DNA from: Actinomycetes bacterium
GTDB taxonomy: Bacteria > Actinomycetota > Actinomycetes > Streptosporangiales > Streptosporangiaceae
Length of the DNA stretch: 64,000 nucleotides
Assembly: GCA_021793235.1 (NCBI GenBank)
Contig: JAJYTD010000018.1
Location: 1-64,000, forward strand
Direction: 5' to 3'
Below are positions 25,046-34,379 of the stretch, in pieces. The stretch's first letter is position 1. Each line of letters begins with the position of its first letter. Both the position numbers and the translations under genes were made by a program. Under the pieces are notes generated by a model. It was given only the letters and a program-made list of their open reading frames with translations. It was not told the origin of the DNA and did not search any database.

Positions 25046-26356
25046 GTGTCTTTCTTCGGCGATCTTCGCGAGGTGCTCCGCGGGCCGCGGTTCCGCCGCC
25101 TGTTCGGGACACGTGTGGTCTCCCAATTCGCCGACGGCCTCTACCAGGCCGGGCTGGCCGGCTACGTGTTCTTCAGCCCGGAGCAGCACACCACGGCAAG
25201 CGAGGTCGCGGCGGCGTTCGCGGTCCTGCTGCTGCCCTTCTCCGTCATCGGCCCCTTCGCGGGTGTCCTTATCGACAGATGGCCACGTCGACAGGTACTC
25301 CTCGTCTCCGCGGCGGTGAAGGCCGCCCTGGCCGTGCTCACCGGGGCCCTCGTCGGCTCGGGTTTTGCCGGGGCGCTCTTCTTCACCGCGGCCCTGTGCC
25401 TGCTCAGCGTTAACCGGTTCTTCCTCGCCGCCCTCTCGGCGGCTCTGCCGCACGTGGTTCCGCGGGAGAAACTGATGATGGCCAACGCCGTGACCCCCAC
25501 GTGCGGAACCTTCGCGAGTTTCCTCGGAGCGGGCGCCGGCGCGGCTCTGCGGCTCATCAGCGGTGAGGGGATCATGGGGACGGCGGTGATCCTGATCGGC
25601 GCGGGCGCCGCGTTCATGCTGTCGGCGCTGCTCTCCCTCACGCTGGGGCGCGGCGAACTCGGGCCGGACCTCGACGGGCAGCCGCCCGCGGTGCGCGCGG
25701 CCGTACACAACGTCGCCGTGGGCCTGCTGCACGGGGCCCGGCACATCTGGGAGCGCCGTCCCGCCCGCTACGGACTGGCGACGATCGCCGGGCACCGCTT
25801 CCTGTTCGGCATCTCCACATTGGTGACCCTGCTGCTGTACAACAACACGTTCAGCTCCGGCGGAGTCGCCGGACTGGCGGGGTTCTCAATCGCGCTGGGC
25901 GCCTCCGGCGCGGGCTTCTTCCTCGGGGCGGTCGCCACCCCATGGGCCACGGCCCGGATCAGCACGGACGCCTGGATCGCGATTCTTCTCTGCCTCGGGT
26001 GCGCGGCGCTCCTGGTCTTCGGGATCCCGTTCTCTCCCGTCCTCTTCCCTGTCGCCGCGTTCGCGCTGGGAGTCGTCTCCCAGGGCGTGAAGGTCTCGGT
26101 CGACACACTGGTTCAGCGGCATGTCGACGACGCCTACCGAGGACGCGTCTTCTCCGTCTACGACATGCTGTTCAACGCCGTGTTCGTGGCGGCCGCCGGA
26201 GCGGCCGCGGCCGTGGTTCCCCCTTCAGGAGTCAGCGTCGGCGTCGTGACCGCCATGGCGGCGGCTTACGCGCTGATGAGCGCCTGCTGGACGGCGCGTT
26301 CGCGACTGCCCGGCGAGAACAGGCCCCGAGAGAAAGGCCCTCTCAGCTCGACGTGA
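25046..26356 (+). CDS. MFS transporter
   Basis: The gene starts at GTG 25046 and encodes 436 residues with about twelve membrane helices. The loop between helices 2 and 3 has G-V-L-I-D-R-W-P-R-R-Q, the A-motif of the major facilitator superfamily. The second half has Q-R-H-V-D-D-A-Y-R-G-R-V-F-S-V-Y-D, characteristic of the MFS_3/EntS-like group. The substrate is unknown. It is convergent with cca; the stops are about 43 bp apart. Confidence 0.9.
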   Translation: MSFFGDLREVLRGPRFRRLFGTRVVSQFADGLYQAGLAGYVFFSPEQHTTASEVAAAFAVLLLPFSVIGPFAGVLIDRWPRRQVLLVSAAVKAALAVLTGALVGSGFAGALFFTAALCLLSVNRFFLAALSAALPHVVPREKLMMANAVTPTCGTFASFLGAGAGAALRLISGEGIMGTAVILIGAGAAFMLSALLSLTLGRGELGPDLDGQPPAVRAAVHNVAVGLLHGARHIWERRPARYGLATIAGHRFLFGISTLVTLLLYNNTFSSGGVAGLAGFSIALGASGAGFFLGAVATPWATARISTDAWIAILLCLGCAALLVFGIPFSPVLFPVAAFALGVVSQGVKVSVDTLVQRHVDDAYRGRVFSVYDMLFNAVFVAAAGAAAAVVPPSGVSVGVVTAMAAAYALMSACWTARSRLPGENRPREKGPLSST

Positions 26357-26399
26357 GAGGACACTCCTCCCCGACCGGTACGGATTTCGGCTATTCCGG

Positions 26400-27869
26400 C
26401 TACCCGGCGTGTTCGCGTGCCCAGGCACGGAGTTCGGCGGCCGCGTCCTCTTTGCTCATGGGACCGTTCTCCAGCCGCAGTTCGAGGAGGAACCGCCATG
26501 CCTTGCCGACCACCGGCCCCGGGCCGATACCCAGGATCTCCTGGATCTCGTTGCCGTCGAGGTCCGGGCGGATCCGGCTGAGCTCCTCCTCTTCGGCGAG
26601 GCGTTTGATACGGCGCTCGATGTCGTCGTAGGCACGGGCCAGCGCCGCGGCCTTGCGCCGATTGCGCGTCGTGCAGTCGGCACGCGTCAGGATGTGCAGC
26701 CGGTCCAGCAGGTGCCCTGCGTCGCGAGCGTAGCGGCGTACAGCGGAGTCGGTCCACTCCCCTTTTCCGTACCCGTGGAAGCGCAGGTGCAAAAAGACGA
26801 GTTTGCCGATATCGGCAACGGTGTCCTTGGGGAAGCGCAGGGCGCTGAGGCGGCTCTTGGCCATGGAGGCGCCCACCACCTCATGGTGGTGGAAGGTGAC
26901 CCGCCCCCCCGGCTCGAAAGCACGGGTCTTGGGCTTGCCTATGTCATGCAGCAGCGCGGCGAGGCGCAGCACGAGGTCGGGCTCCATCCCCCGCTTCTTC
27001 TCCAGGTCGATCGCCTGGTCCAGCACCACCAGGGAATGCTGGTAGACGTCCTTGTGCCGGTGGTGTTCGTCGATCTCCAACTGCATCTTGGGGACCTCCG
27101 GAAGCACGTGCGCAGCGATCCCGAGGTCGACCAGCAGCTCGATACCCGACCGCGGATGAGGGCTGAGCATGAGCTTGGTGAGCTCATCGCGGATGCGCTC
27201 CGCTGAGACGATCGTGAGGCGATCGGCCATGGCGGAGGCCGCCTCGGCGACCTCCGGTGCGAGTGTGAAGCCGAGCTGGGCGGCGAACCGGACCGCCCGC
27301 ATGATGCGCAAGGGGTCGTCGGTGAAGGAGTCCTCCGGCCGCCCGGGGGTGCGCAGCCGGCGCTCCTTGAGGTCGGTCAGGCCGCCGAAGGGGTCGACGA
27401 ACTCGTGGCCCGGGAGGCGGACGGCCATGGCGTTGACCGTGAAGTCCCGGCGGAGGAGGTCCTCGGAAAGGGAAGTGCCGTAATTGACCTCGGGCTTGCG
27501 CGACTTCGGCTGGTATGACTCGCTCCGGTAGGTGGTGATCTCCAATTGGAGGCCGCCCTTGCGCAACCCGACCGTGCCGAAGTCGATTCCGACGGTCCAC
27601 ACGGCGTCGGCCCAGTCTTCCACCAGCCGCATAACCGTCTGCGGTACGGCATCGGTGGTGAGGTCGAAGTCGTGTACCTCACGGCCGAGCAGAGCGTCGC
27701 GTACGGGGCCGCCCACGAGCGCGAGTTCATGGCCGGCCGCGGCGAAGCGCTCCCCGAGTTCCCCTGTGATCGTGTCGATCGAGCGGAACAACTCGGCGAT
27801 CGCGGCCCGCTGTTCATCCGTCAGCTCGCGGCGACGGGGAGTTCCACCTGGAAGCGCAGTGTTCGGCAC
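26400..27869 (-). CDS. cca: CCA tRNA nucleotidyltransferase
   Basis: This 489-residue enzyme adds or repairs the 3'-CCA of tRNAs. The head domain has G-G-P-V-R-D at 53-58 and the catalytic acidic pair in D-F-D-L-T-T-D at 67-73. It continues with R-R-D-F-T-V-N-A-M-A and D-P-L-R-I-M-R-A-V-R-F. A C-terminal HD domain has L-L-H-D-I-G-K-P. The need fits this genome: neither tRNA gene seen here encodes CCA. It is divergent from the DUF6049 gene, with 265 bp between. Confidence 0.96.
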   Translation of the reverse strand: MPNTALPGGTPRRRELTDEQRAAIAELFRSIDTITGELGERFAAAGHELALVGGPVRDALLGREVHDFDLTTDAVPQTVMRLVEDWADAVWTVGIDFGTVGLRKGGLQLEITTYRSESYQPKSRKPEVNYGTSLSEDLLRRDFTVNAMAVRLPGHEFVDPFGGLTDLKERRLRTPGRPEDSFTDDPLRIMRAVRFAAQLGFTLAPEVAEAASAMADRLTIVSAERIRDELTKLMLSPHPRSGIELLVDLGIAAHVLPEVPKMQLEIDEHHRHKDVYQHSLVVLDQAIDLEKKRGMEPDLVLRLAALLHDIGKPKTRAFEPGGRVTFHHHEVVGASMAKSRLSALRFPKDTVADIGKLVFLHLRFHGYGKGEWTDSAVRRYARDAGHLLDRLHILTRADCTTRNRRKAAALARAYDDIERRIKRLAEEEELSRIRPDLDGNEIQEILGIGPGPVVGKAWRFLLELRLENGPMSKEDAAAELRAWAREHAG

Positions 27870-28134
27870 ATCACCAGAGAGTAGGTGCCCTTTTCCTCTC
27901 GTGCGAATCGAAAACCGTCGTGGGAAACCTCATTCGGCGGCCACTGGGCGGCCACTGGGTGTCCGCGATCGGGCCGTGGAAACTTCGGACCGCATGCGCG
28001 AGAGGGTATCGTGCAGAGCAGACCGGTGCGGCGCTTACTCCCCTTCGTGATCGCCGCACCCTGAGCCGCGGCGACCAATGTTTCGTTCGCATTCCCGCGG
28101 GCCACCGTCAACCTGACTCGGAAAACGTTCTGGC

Positions 28135-30447
28135 GTGCGTCGATTTGCTCATCTAGGCGCGGTCGTGGCCACCACCGCAGCCGTCATTCCAGCACTGGCC
28201 GCGTTCGACCATGCGCAAGCACCCGCCATCCCGCCCGCGGACGCAAAGACCAGCGATGCGCCGATCACCGTCGAGGAGATCACTCCGGCAGCGGCCGATG
28301 AAAAGAGCACGGTCCGGGTCTCCGGTCAGATCACCAACACGACAGACAAAGCACTCACCGACGTCACGGTGCGCCTGCGCTATTCCAGCACCCCGTTCAG
28401 CAGCCGCTCCGCACTCGATGACTACGCGTCGGGCGACGGCGGACAGGCATCGGCGTACGGACCGGAGACCACCCTTGACGAGACGCTTCAACCGGGTGCC
28501 TCCGCCGAGTACACGGTCAAGGCCGAAGCCAAGGACCTCGGCTTGGGCGCCTATGGTGTCTATCCCCTGGCTGTCGAGGCGCTGAACGAGTCCGGAAGCA
28601 GTCTGGGAGACGAATACACGTTCCTGCCCTATACGGGCGGATCAGACCCCGACCCGATCGAAATCGCCTGGGTCTGGCCGCTGATGGAGATGCCGCAGCG
28701 CGCCGGGGATGACACCTATCTGAGCAATGGCCTGGCAGAGAGTGTAGGCGCCAATGGCCGGCTTGGCCGACTGCTGGCTGTCGGCGCGCAGATTACGGAC
28801 TTCTCCCTGGAACCGCCCGCACCCGACGAGGACGCCGACTCCGAAGACGGGGACGGGGACGGAGCGGACAACGATGGGGGCGGCGCGGCAGAATCCGCAG
28901 CCGACACGGATCGCATTCCGATCACCTGGGCCGTCGACCCCGCCCTGCTCGACGACATCGACCGTATGGCGTCCGCGGATTACCAGACGGTGGACGACCT
29001 CTCGGCCGTATCCGGCGATGAGTCGCCGTCGACCGCGGACCATGAGCTCAGCTCCGACGCGCAGGTCTGGCTCGACCAGGCCAGAGAGGTCCTGCAAGAC
29101 GAGCCGCTGATCGCCACCCCGTATGCGAACCCCGACGTGGCGGCACTGCTGAGAAACGATCTGGAAGCCGACGCCCAGGCCGCGGTATCGCTCGGCGCGG
29201 AAACGGTCGAGCGCATCCTGCAGCGCCCCGCTGACCCGTCCATCGCCTGGCCGCCGGGAAGTGTGATGAACAGTGCCACGCGCGATTTCTACGCGGAGAA
29301 CGGCGCCTCCACCTTCTTGCTGAGCGACACCGCGATGCCGGCCCAATCATGGGTCGGCCACACCCCCACGGCACAGGCTCCTCTGTCTCTTGAAGGCGAC
29401 ACGGACGGCACCGCGCTGATCGCTGACAACGGGCTGACGAAAGTGCTCTCGCAGAAGAGCTCCGATCCCGGTGACTCCGCGTTGGCCCAGCAGCGATTCG
29501 CGGCAGAGACGGCGATGATCGCCGCGGAGCAGCCGGGCACCGACCGTACGATCGTGGCGGCGCCGCCCTCGACGTGGAACCCCGGCTCGGACTTTGCCGC
29601 GGGGGTGCTGGCGGCCAGCGAGGACCTGCCGTGGCTGGCCCCCGTCGCGCTGGAGGACATCGAGGTCGATTCCTCGGCCGACCCCATGCGCCAGGAGCTT
29701 TCCTACCCGAAGAAGGGTGGCTCGCGGGAGGAGCTCGACGGCGACCACCTGGACGGGGTCAAGGCCATCCGCAAGGATGTCCGGCTGTTCAACAGCCTCC
29801 TGGAGGAGGACAGCGACCCGTTCCGGCCGGCCGTCCTCCGGCTGGAATCCGCTGCGTGGCGCGCGGAAGAGGAGACCGCCGACCAGGTCAGCGCACTGGT
29901 GGCGCGCGCTGTCGAAGAGGACATGGACAAGGTCCACATCATCCCCGGCGAACCGGTGACCCTGGCCAGCAAGACAGGGACCATCGGCGTCCTGGTCGCC
30001 AACGACCTGGACGACCACACGGTACGGGTCAACCTCTCGATGCTCTCGAGCAACCCTGAGCGTCTGAGCATCGACGACCCCACGGAGACGATGGAGATCG
30101 GCCCCGGCCGCAGGACTACCGTGTACGTACCGCTGTCGGCCCGGATCAACGGGCGCACCGTGCTCCACCTCAATCTGCACAATGTCGAGGGCGAACCGGT
30201 ATCCGAGGAGCAGGCCCTGCCGGTCAACGCCACAGGACTGGGCACCCAGGCGCTGCTCATCAGCGGGATCGGCGCGTTGGTGCTCGTCATCGCGCTCACC
30301 CCGCGGGCGCTGCGCAAATGGGCGCGCAAACGCGCCGGGGGCGACGGATCCCGCGGCGTGCAGCACAATGGCAGCGCCTCTGCTGAGGCCGACGCTGAGA
30401 CCAGCGCCGACGGCGCCGAGAGCAGTGAGACCACGGACGGGTCCTGA
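28135..30447 (+). CDS. DUF6049 family secreted or membrane-anchored protein
   Basis: The start is GTG 28135; the product is 770 residues. A signal sequence (about 1-28) is followed by a beta-rich N-terminal domain (S-T-V-R-V-S-G-Q-I-T-N-T-T). An acidic insert lies at about 235-262 (long D/E/G run). One C-terminal membrane helix (L-L-I-S-G-I-G-A-L-V-L-V-I-A-L) precedes a basic cytoplasmic tail. The family sits just upstream of murJ in many actinobacteria, so a role beside lipid II export is inferred. No enzyme motif is recognised. Confidence 0.9.
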   Translation: MRRFAHLGAVVATTAAVIPALAAFDHAQAPAIPPADAKTSDAPITVEEITPAAADEKSTVRVSGQITNTTDKALTDVTVRLRYSSTPFSSRSALDDYASGDGGQASAYGPETTLDETLQPGASAEYTVKAEAKDLGLGAYGVYPLAVEALNESGSSLGDEYTFLPYTGGSDPDPIEIAWVWPLMEMPQRAGDDTYLSNGLAESVGANGRLGRLLAVGAQITDFSLEPPAPDEDADSEDGDGDGADNDGGGAAESAADTDRIPITWAVDPALLDDIDRMASADYQTVDDLSAVSGDESPSTADHELSSDAQVWLDQAREVLQDEPLIATPYANPDVAALLRNDLEADAQAAVSLGAETVERILQRPADPSIAWPPGSVMNSATRDFYAENGASTFLLSDTAMPAQSWVGHTPTAQAPLSLEGDTDGTALIADNGLTKVLSQKSSDPGDSALAQQRFAAETAMIAAEQPGTDRTIVAAPPSTWNPGSDFAAGVLAASEDLPWLAPVALEDIEVDSSADPMRQELSYPKKGGSREELDGDHLDGVKAIRKDVRLFNSLLEEDSDPFRPAVLRLESAAWRAEEETADQVSALVARAVEEDMDKVHIIPGEPVTLASKTGTIGVLVANDLDDHTVRVNLSMLSSNPERLSIDDPTETMEIGPGRRTTVYVPLSARINGRTVLHLNLHNVEGEPVSEEQALPVNATGLGTQALLISGIGALVLVIALTPRALRKWARKRAGGDGSRGVQHNGSASAEADAETSADGAESSETTDGS

Positions 30448-30450
30448 CCC

Positions 30451-30487
30451 CAGGGCGAGGCCGTCCCTTCTCCTCTGTCTCGCCCTG
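30451..30487 (+). terminator. Weak hairpin between the DUF6049 gene and murJ
   Basis: CAGGGCGAG (30451-30459) pairs with CTCGCCCTG (30479-30487) across a 19-nt loop. It begins 3 bp past the stop and precedes the murJ ribosome binding site (AAAGGAG). It may attenuate read-through rather than stop it. Confidence 0.4.
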
Positions 30488-30515
30488 CGCACATGTTTCG
30501 AAAGGAGCCGATCCG

Positions 30516-32195
30516 GTGTCCACCAACACCGCGACCGCGGACGGCAGCGACGAGCCCTCCGCTTCTGGCGAGGGAACAGGCACGATGATGCGCTCCAGCG
30601 TGGTCATGGCCGTCGGCACCATGGTGTCGCGGCTGACCGGGTTCGTGAAGGCGATCGTGATCGCCGCTGCGCTGGGCACCCAACTGCTCGGCGACGCCTA
30701 CAACACCGCGCAGACCATTCCGTTCATCATCAATGACCTGCTCATCGGCGGGCTGATCGCGAGCGTCATCGTGCCGCTGCTGGTCAAGCGGCGCAAGCGC
30801 GATTCCGATGGCGGTGTGCAGACCGAGGACCGGCTGTTCACCAGCGCGGTGGTGCTGCTGTTCGCGATCACGGCACTGGCGATCCTCGCCGCCGAACCGA
30901 TCACCCGGCTCTACCTCGGCGACACCCATTCGACGCAGGCCGAAGTATCGGTCTACCTGGCGCGCTTCCTGCTCGCGCAGATCTTCTTCGTCGGGTTGAG
31001 CGGCCTCATCAGCGGGATGCTCAACACGCGCGGCAAGTTCGGCGCTCCCGTGTGGGCACCGGTGCTGAACAACCTGGTGATCATCGCCGTTGGCCTGCTG
31101 TTCCTCTGGGTGGCCGGGGCCGGACGCACCGTCGAGACCGTGACCGAGAGCGAACTCGTCCTGCTCGGCGCGGGCACCAGTGCGGGGATGGCGCTGCAGA
31201 CGGTCGTGCTGCTCGTATCGCTGTGGCGCACCGGATTCCGCTGGCGGCCGCGGTTGGACCTGCGCGGATCCGGGTTGGGCGAAGCGCTGCGCACCGCAGG
31301 CTGGATGTTCCTCTACACCTGTATGACTCAGATCGGCTTCCTCATCACCGCCAACATCGTCAACCGCGCTGGTGCCGAGAGCATCCGCCAGGGCCATGAC
31401 GTCGGCGCCGGTCTCACCGCCTACAACTACGCCTACCTGCTGTTCCAGCTTCCCTACGCCATCATCGCGGTCTCGCTGATCACGGTGCTGCTGCCGCAGA
31501 TGAGCGGGCACGCCGCCGACGAGCGCTGGGATGAGGTCCGCGCCGGATTCTCCCGCACGCTGCGTGTCTCCGCACTGGTCCTGGTCCCCTTGGGGTTGGC
31601 TCTCGCGCTGTACTCGGTACCGGTGTCGACCCTGGTGTTCGCCCGGGGCAACACCTCGGCCTCCGATGCCGCGAGTATCGGCATCATCCTCGCCGTGATG
31701 GCGCTGGGGCTCGTTCCGTTCACCGTCTTCCAATTGATGCTCCGGGTGTTCTACGCCCTGGGCGACACCCGCACCCCGGCGCTGATCGGCGTCGCGAACG
31801 TCGCCGTGCACGGGGCGCTCGCGGCCACCTCCTTCGCGCTGCTGCCGCCGAACCAGGTCGTCGTAGGGGTGGCCGCGGGATTCATGCTGTCGTTCGTGTC
31901 CGGCCTGGCCATCGCCGGTACCATCCTCAGCCGCCGGCTGGGCGGGCTTGACGGGCGCCAGGTGATGGGGACATTGTTGCGGCTGCACGCGGCCGCGGTC
32001 CCGAGCGTCGCGGCCGGCATCGGTGTTCTCTGGTTCTTCACGGACCGGGTCGGGGAAGGGCTGGTCACCAATATCGGTGCTCCTGTTGCCGGTTGCCTGC
32101 TCGGCGGGCTGCTGTTCCTTCTCTTCGCCCGGTTGCTGCGCGTACGCGAACTGGATGCGGCATTGGGCCTGGTGCGTGCCCGCCTCCGACGCTAA
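30516..32195 (+). CDS. murJ: Lipid II flippase MurJ, first copy
   Basis: This 559-residue protein has about 14 membrane helices. The GTG at 30516 follows AAAGGAG. MurJ signatures are R-L-T-G-F-V-K-A-I-V-I-A-A, the loop D-L-L-I-G-G-L-I-A-S-V-I-V-P-L, G-A-P-V-W-A-P-V-L-N-N-L-V and Q-L-P-Y-A-I-I-A-V-S-L-I-T. It would move lipid II to the outer face of the membrane. The short N-terminal cytoplasmic tail is acidic. It is followed 92 bp later by a second full-length MurJ. Confidence 0.93.
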   Translation: MSTNTATADGSDEPSASGEGTGTMMRSSVVMAVGTMVSRLTGFVKAIVIAAALGTQLLGDAYNTAQTIPFIINDLLIGGLIASVIVPLLVKRRKRDSDGGVQTEDRLFTSAVVLLFAITALAILAAEPITRLYLGDTHSTQAEVSVYLARFLLAQIFFVGLSGLISGMLNTRGKFGAPVWAPVLNNLVIIAVGLLFLWVAGAGRTVETVTESELVLLGAGTSAGMALQTVVLLVSLWRTGFRWRPRLDLRGSGLGEALRTAGWMFLYTCMTQIGFLITANIVNRAGAESIRQGHDVGAGLTAYNYAYLLFQLPYAIIAVSLITVLLPQMSGHAADERWDEVRAGFSRTLRVSALVLVPLGLALALYSVPVSTLVFARGNTSASDAASIGIILAVMALGLVPFTVFQLMLRVFYALGDTRTPALIGVANVAVHGALAATSFALLPPNQVVVGVAAGFMLSFVSGLAIAGTILSRRLGGLDGRQVMGTLLRLHAAAVPSVAAGIGVLWFFTDRVGEGLVTNIGAPVAGCLLGGLLFLLFARLLRVRELDAALGLVRARLRR

Positions 32196-32287
32196 CCCGT
32201 AGATACCGAACACAACTCCACGGACGCCGTCGTTCGCCCTGCTCCCGGGACGCGGCTCCTTCGCCCCCAGAGGAAGATTGCAGAACG

Positions 32288-34123
32288 GTGCCGAACGACC
32301 AGCCTCAGAGTCCGGAACGACCGCGCCGCCAACTGCTCATGCCCGAAGAGGTGCTCGACGCCGTCGAGCGCTCCGAGCCCGAGACACAGCCGGAGACCGG
32401 TCTCGTCCCCGTCCGCGACCCATCGGACTTCGGCGACCTCGGTACCGCCGACCGGCCCGGTGAGGAAGGCAACGAGATCGGCGGTGCCGCGCACTCGGCT
32501 CCACCGAACCTGATGCGCTCCAGCGCGATCATGGCGATCGGTACCGTGGCGTCCCGCGCCACCGGATTCATCCGGACGATCGTGCTGGCCGCGGCGCTGG
32601 GGACACAGCTTCTGGGCGATGCCTACCAGACGGCGAACATGGTCCCGTTCGCCGTGTACGACCTGCTCATCGGCGGTCTGCTGGCCAGCGTCTTCGTCCC
32701 CTTCCTGGTCAAGCGCAAGAAGCAGGACGCTGACGGTGGTGTGGCCACTGAGCAGCGCCTGTTCACCGTCATACTGCTGGTGCTGGCCGCACTCACCATC
32801 GTGGCGATCCTCGCCGCGGAGTGGCTGATCCGCCTCTACGCCGGCGAGTTCACCTCCTCCCAGCACGAGGTCGCGACTCTGCTCGCGCGGTTCCTGCTGG
32901 GGCAGATCTTCTTCATCGGCGCGAGCGGGATCGCCAGCGCGATGCTGAACAGCCGCAACCGGTTCGGTGCGCCGATGTGGGCGCCCGTGCTGAACAACCT
33001 GGTGATCATCACCGTTGGCCTGCTGTTCCTGACCATCGCCGGGCCGAACAATACGCCCGGATCGGTCACTGAAGGGCAGCTGACGCTGCTCGGACTGGGC
33101 ACCACGGGCGGGCAGCTGCTGCAGTGCGCGGTGCTCGTCTGGGCACTGTTCGCGGCCGGATTCCGGTGGCGGCCGCGGCTGGACCTGCGCGGTTCCGGAC
33201 TGAGCGAGGCGCTGCGCACTGCGGCGTGGATGATGCTCTACATCGGGGTGGCCCAAGCCGGCCTGCTGGTGACCACCAACGTCGCCACCCGAGCCGGAGT
33301 GCGGGCCGCGGAATCGGGCGAGGCGGCGGCTGGTGTCGGTATCACCGCCTACCAGTACGCGTCGATGCTGTTCCAGCTTCCCTACGCCATCATCGCTGTC
33401 TCGGTGATCACGGCACTGCTGCCCCGGATGAGCGCGCACGTCGCCGACGGCCGCAAGGACCTGGTGCGCTCGGACTTCTCCCGCGGATTCCGACTGTCAT
33501 CGGTGCTCATCGTGCCCATTTCGGTCGCGATGGTCGTCTTCGCCATCCCGTTCTGCGTACTGATCTACGCGCGCGGCAGCACATCCGTCGAAGACGCCCA
33601 GAGCATCGGGCTCATCCTGATGGTGTTCTCGCTGATGCTCATCCCCTTCACCCTCTTCCAACTGCTGATGCGGGTCTACTACGCGCTCGGCGACACCAAG
33701 ACACCGTCGATGATCGCGCTCCCGGCGGAAATCGCGCACGCCTCGCTGGCGTTCTCGCTGCTCTTCTTCGCCCCGGCACAGCTCATCGTCGTGCTGCTGC
33801 CCATCGCCTATGGCTCGTACTACATCCTCGGCTCGGTGTTGGCCTGGCGCGGACTGCGCGCCCGGATGGGCGGGCTCGACGGGCGCCGGGTACTGCGGAC
33901 CCTTGTCCTGCTGCACGTCTCCGCGATCCCCAGCGCCGTTTTCGGGGTCGCGATGATCCTGACCTTCGGCCTTCTCCCCGGTACGGTGATCTCATCGTTG
34001 CTGTCCATCATCATGGGCGGCCTTATCGGCGGGGTACTCTTCATCCTTGTCGCGCAACGCCTAGGAGTGACAGAAGTCACAACTTTCCTGGAGATGGTCC
34101 GGAGTCGGCTGCTACGTCGCTGA
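32288..34123 (+). CDS. murJ: Lipid II flippase MurJ, second copy
   Basis: The start is GTG 32288 (V-P-N-D-Q-P); the product is 611 residues. Its cytoplasmic tail of about 77 residues is longer than in the first copy and contains L-M-P-E-E-V-L-D-A-V-E-R. The membrane part is collinear with the first copy: R-A-T-G-F-I-R-T-I-V-L-A-A, D-L-L-I-G-G-L-L-A-S-V-F-V-P, M-W-A-P-V-L-N-N-L-V-I-I, Q-L-P-Y-A-I-I-A-V-S-V-I-T. Both copies look intact, so this is a real tandem duplication. The pseudokinase gene follows, as expected for murJ in actinobacteria. Confidence 0.93.
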   Translation: MPNDQPQSPERPRRQLLMPEEVLDAVERSEPETQPETGLVPVRDPSDFGDLGTADRPGEEGNEIGGAAHSAPPNLMRSSAIMAIGTVASRATGFIRTIVLAAALGTQLLGDAYQTANMVPFAVYDLLIGGLLASVFVPFLVKRKKQDADGGVATEQRLFTVILLVLAALTIVAILAAEWLIRLYAGEFTSSQHEVATLLARFLLGQIFFIGASGIASAMLNSRNRFGAPMWAPVLNNLVIITVGLLFLTIAGPNNTPGSVTEGQLTLLGLGTTGGQLLQCAVLVWALFAAGFRWRPRLDLRGSGLSEALRTAAWMMLYIGVAQAGLLVTTNVATRAGVRAAESGEAAAGVGITAYQYASMLFQLPYAIIAVSVITALLPRMSAHVADGRKDLVRSDFSRGFRLSSVLIVPISVAMVVFAIPFCVLIYARGSTSVEDAQSIGLILMVFSLMLIPFTLFQLLMRVYYALGDTKTPSMIALPAEIAHASLAFSLLFFAPAQLIVVLLPIAYGSYYILGSVLAWRGLRARMGGLDGRRVLRTLVLLHVSAIPSAVFGVAMILTFGLLPGTVISSLLSIIMGGLIGGVLFILVAQRLGVTEVTTFLEMVRSRLLRR

Positions 34124-34379
34124 TCACCAGGACGACATAACCATACGTAATCGACCTAAGGACCCCCATGCGCGTCGAGTCCGGTGCACGTGTCCTCCGA
34201 AAGCCCCGCTCAAGCGTCCTAGCATGGAACAGCGGTTCTCTCTCATCCACGCGTTTTTCCGAGCTGCCCGAGGGGAGGTTGGGGACAGACGACATGGCCG
34301 ACCGCATCCCGAGAAAGCCACGGCAGGCGCATAATCCCGCATGCATCGTCGGCCCTCCGTCGTGTCCGTCACTCCCGGC

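Noticed and set aside
29703-32213. Minus-strand open frame of 836 codons
   Set aside because: It lies opposite the DUF6049 and murJ genes. Long antisense frames arise from high-GC codon use, and its translation is low-complexity His/Gln/Asp-rich without family match.
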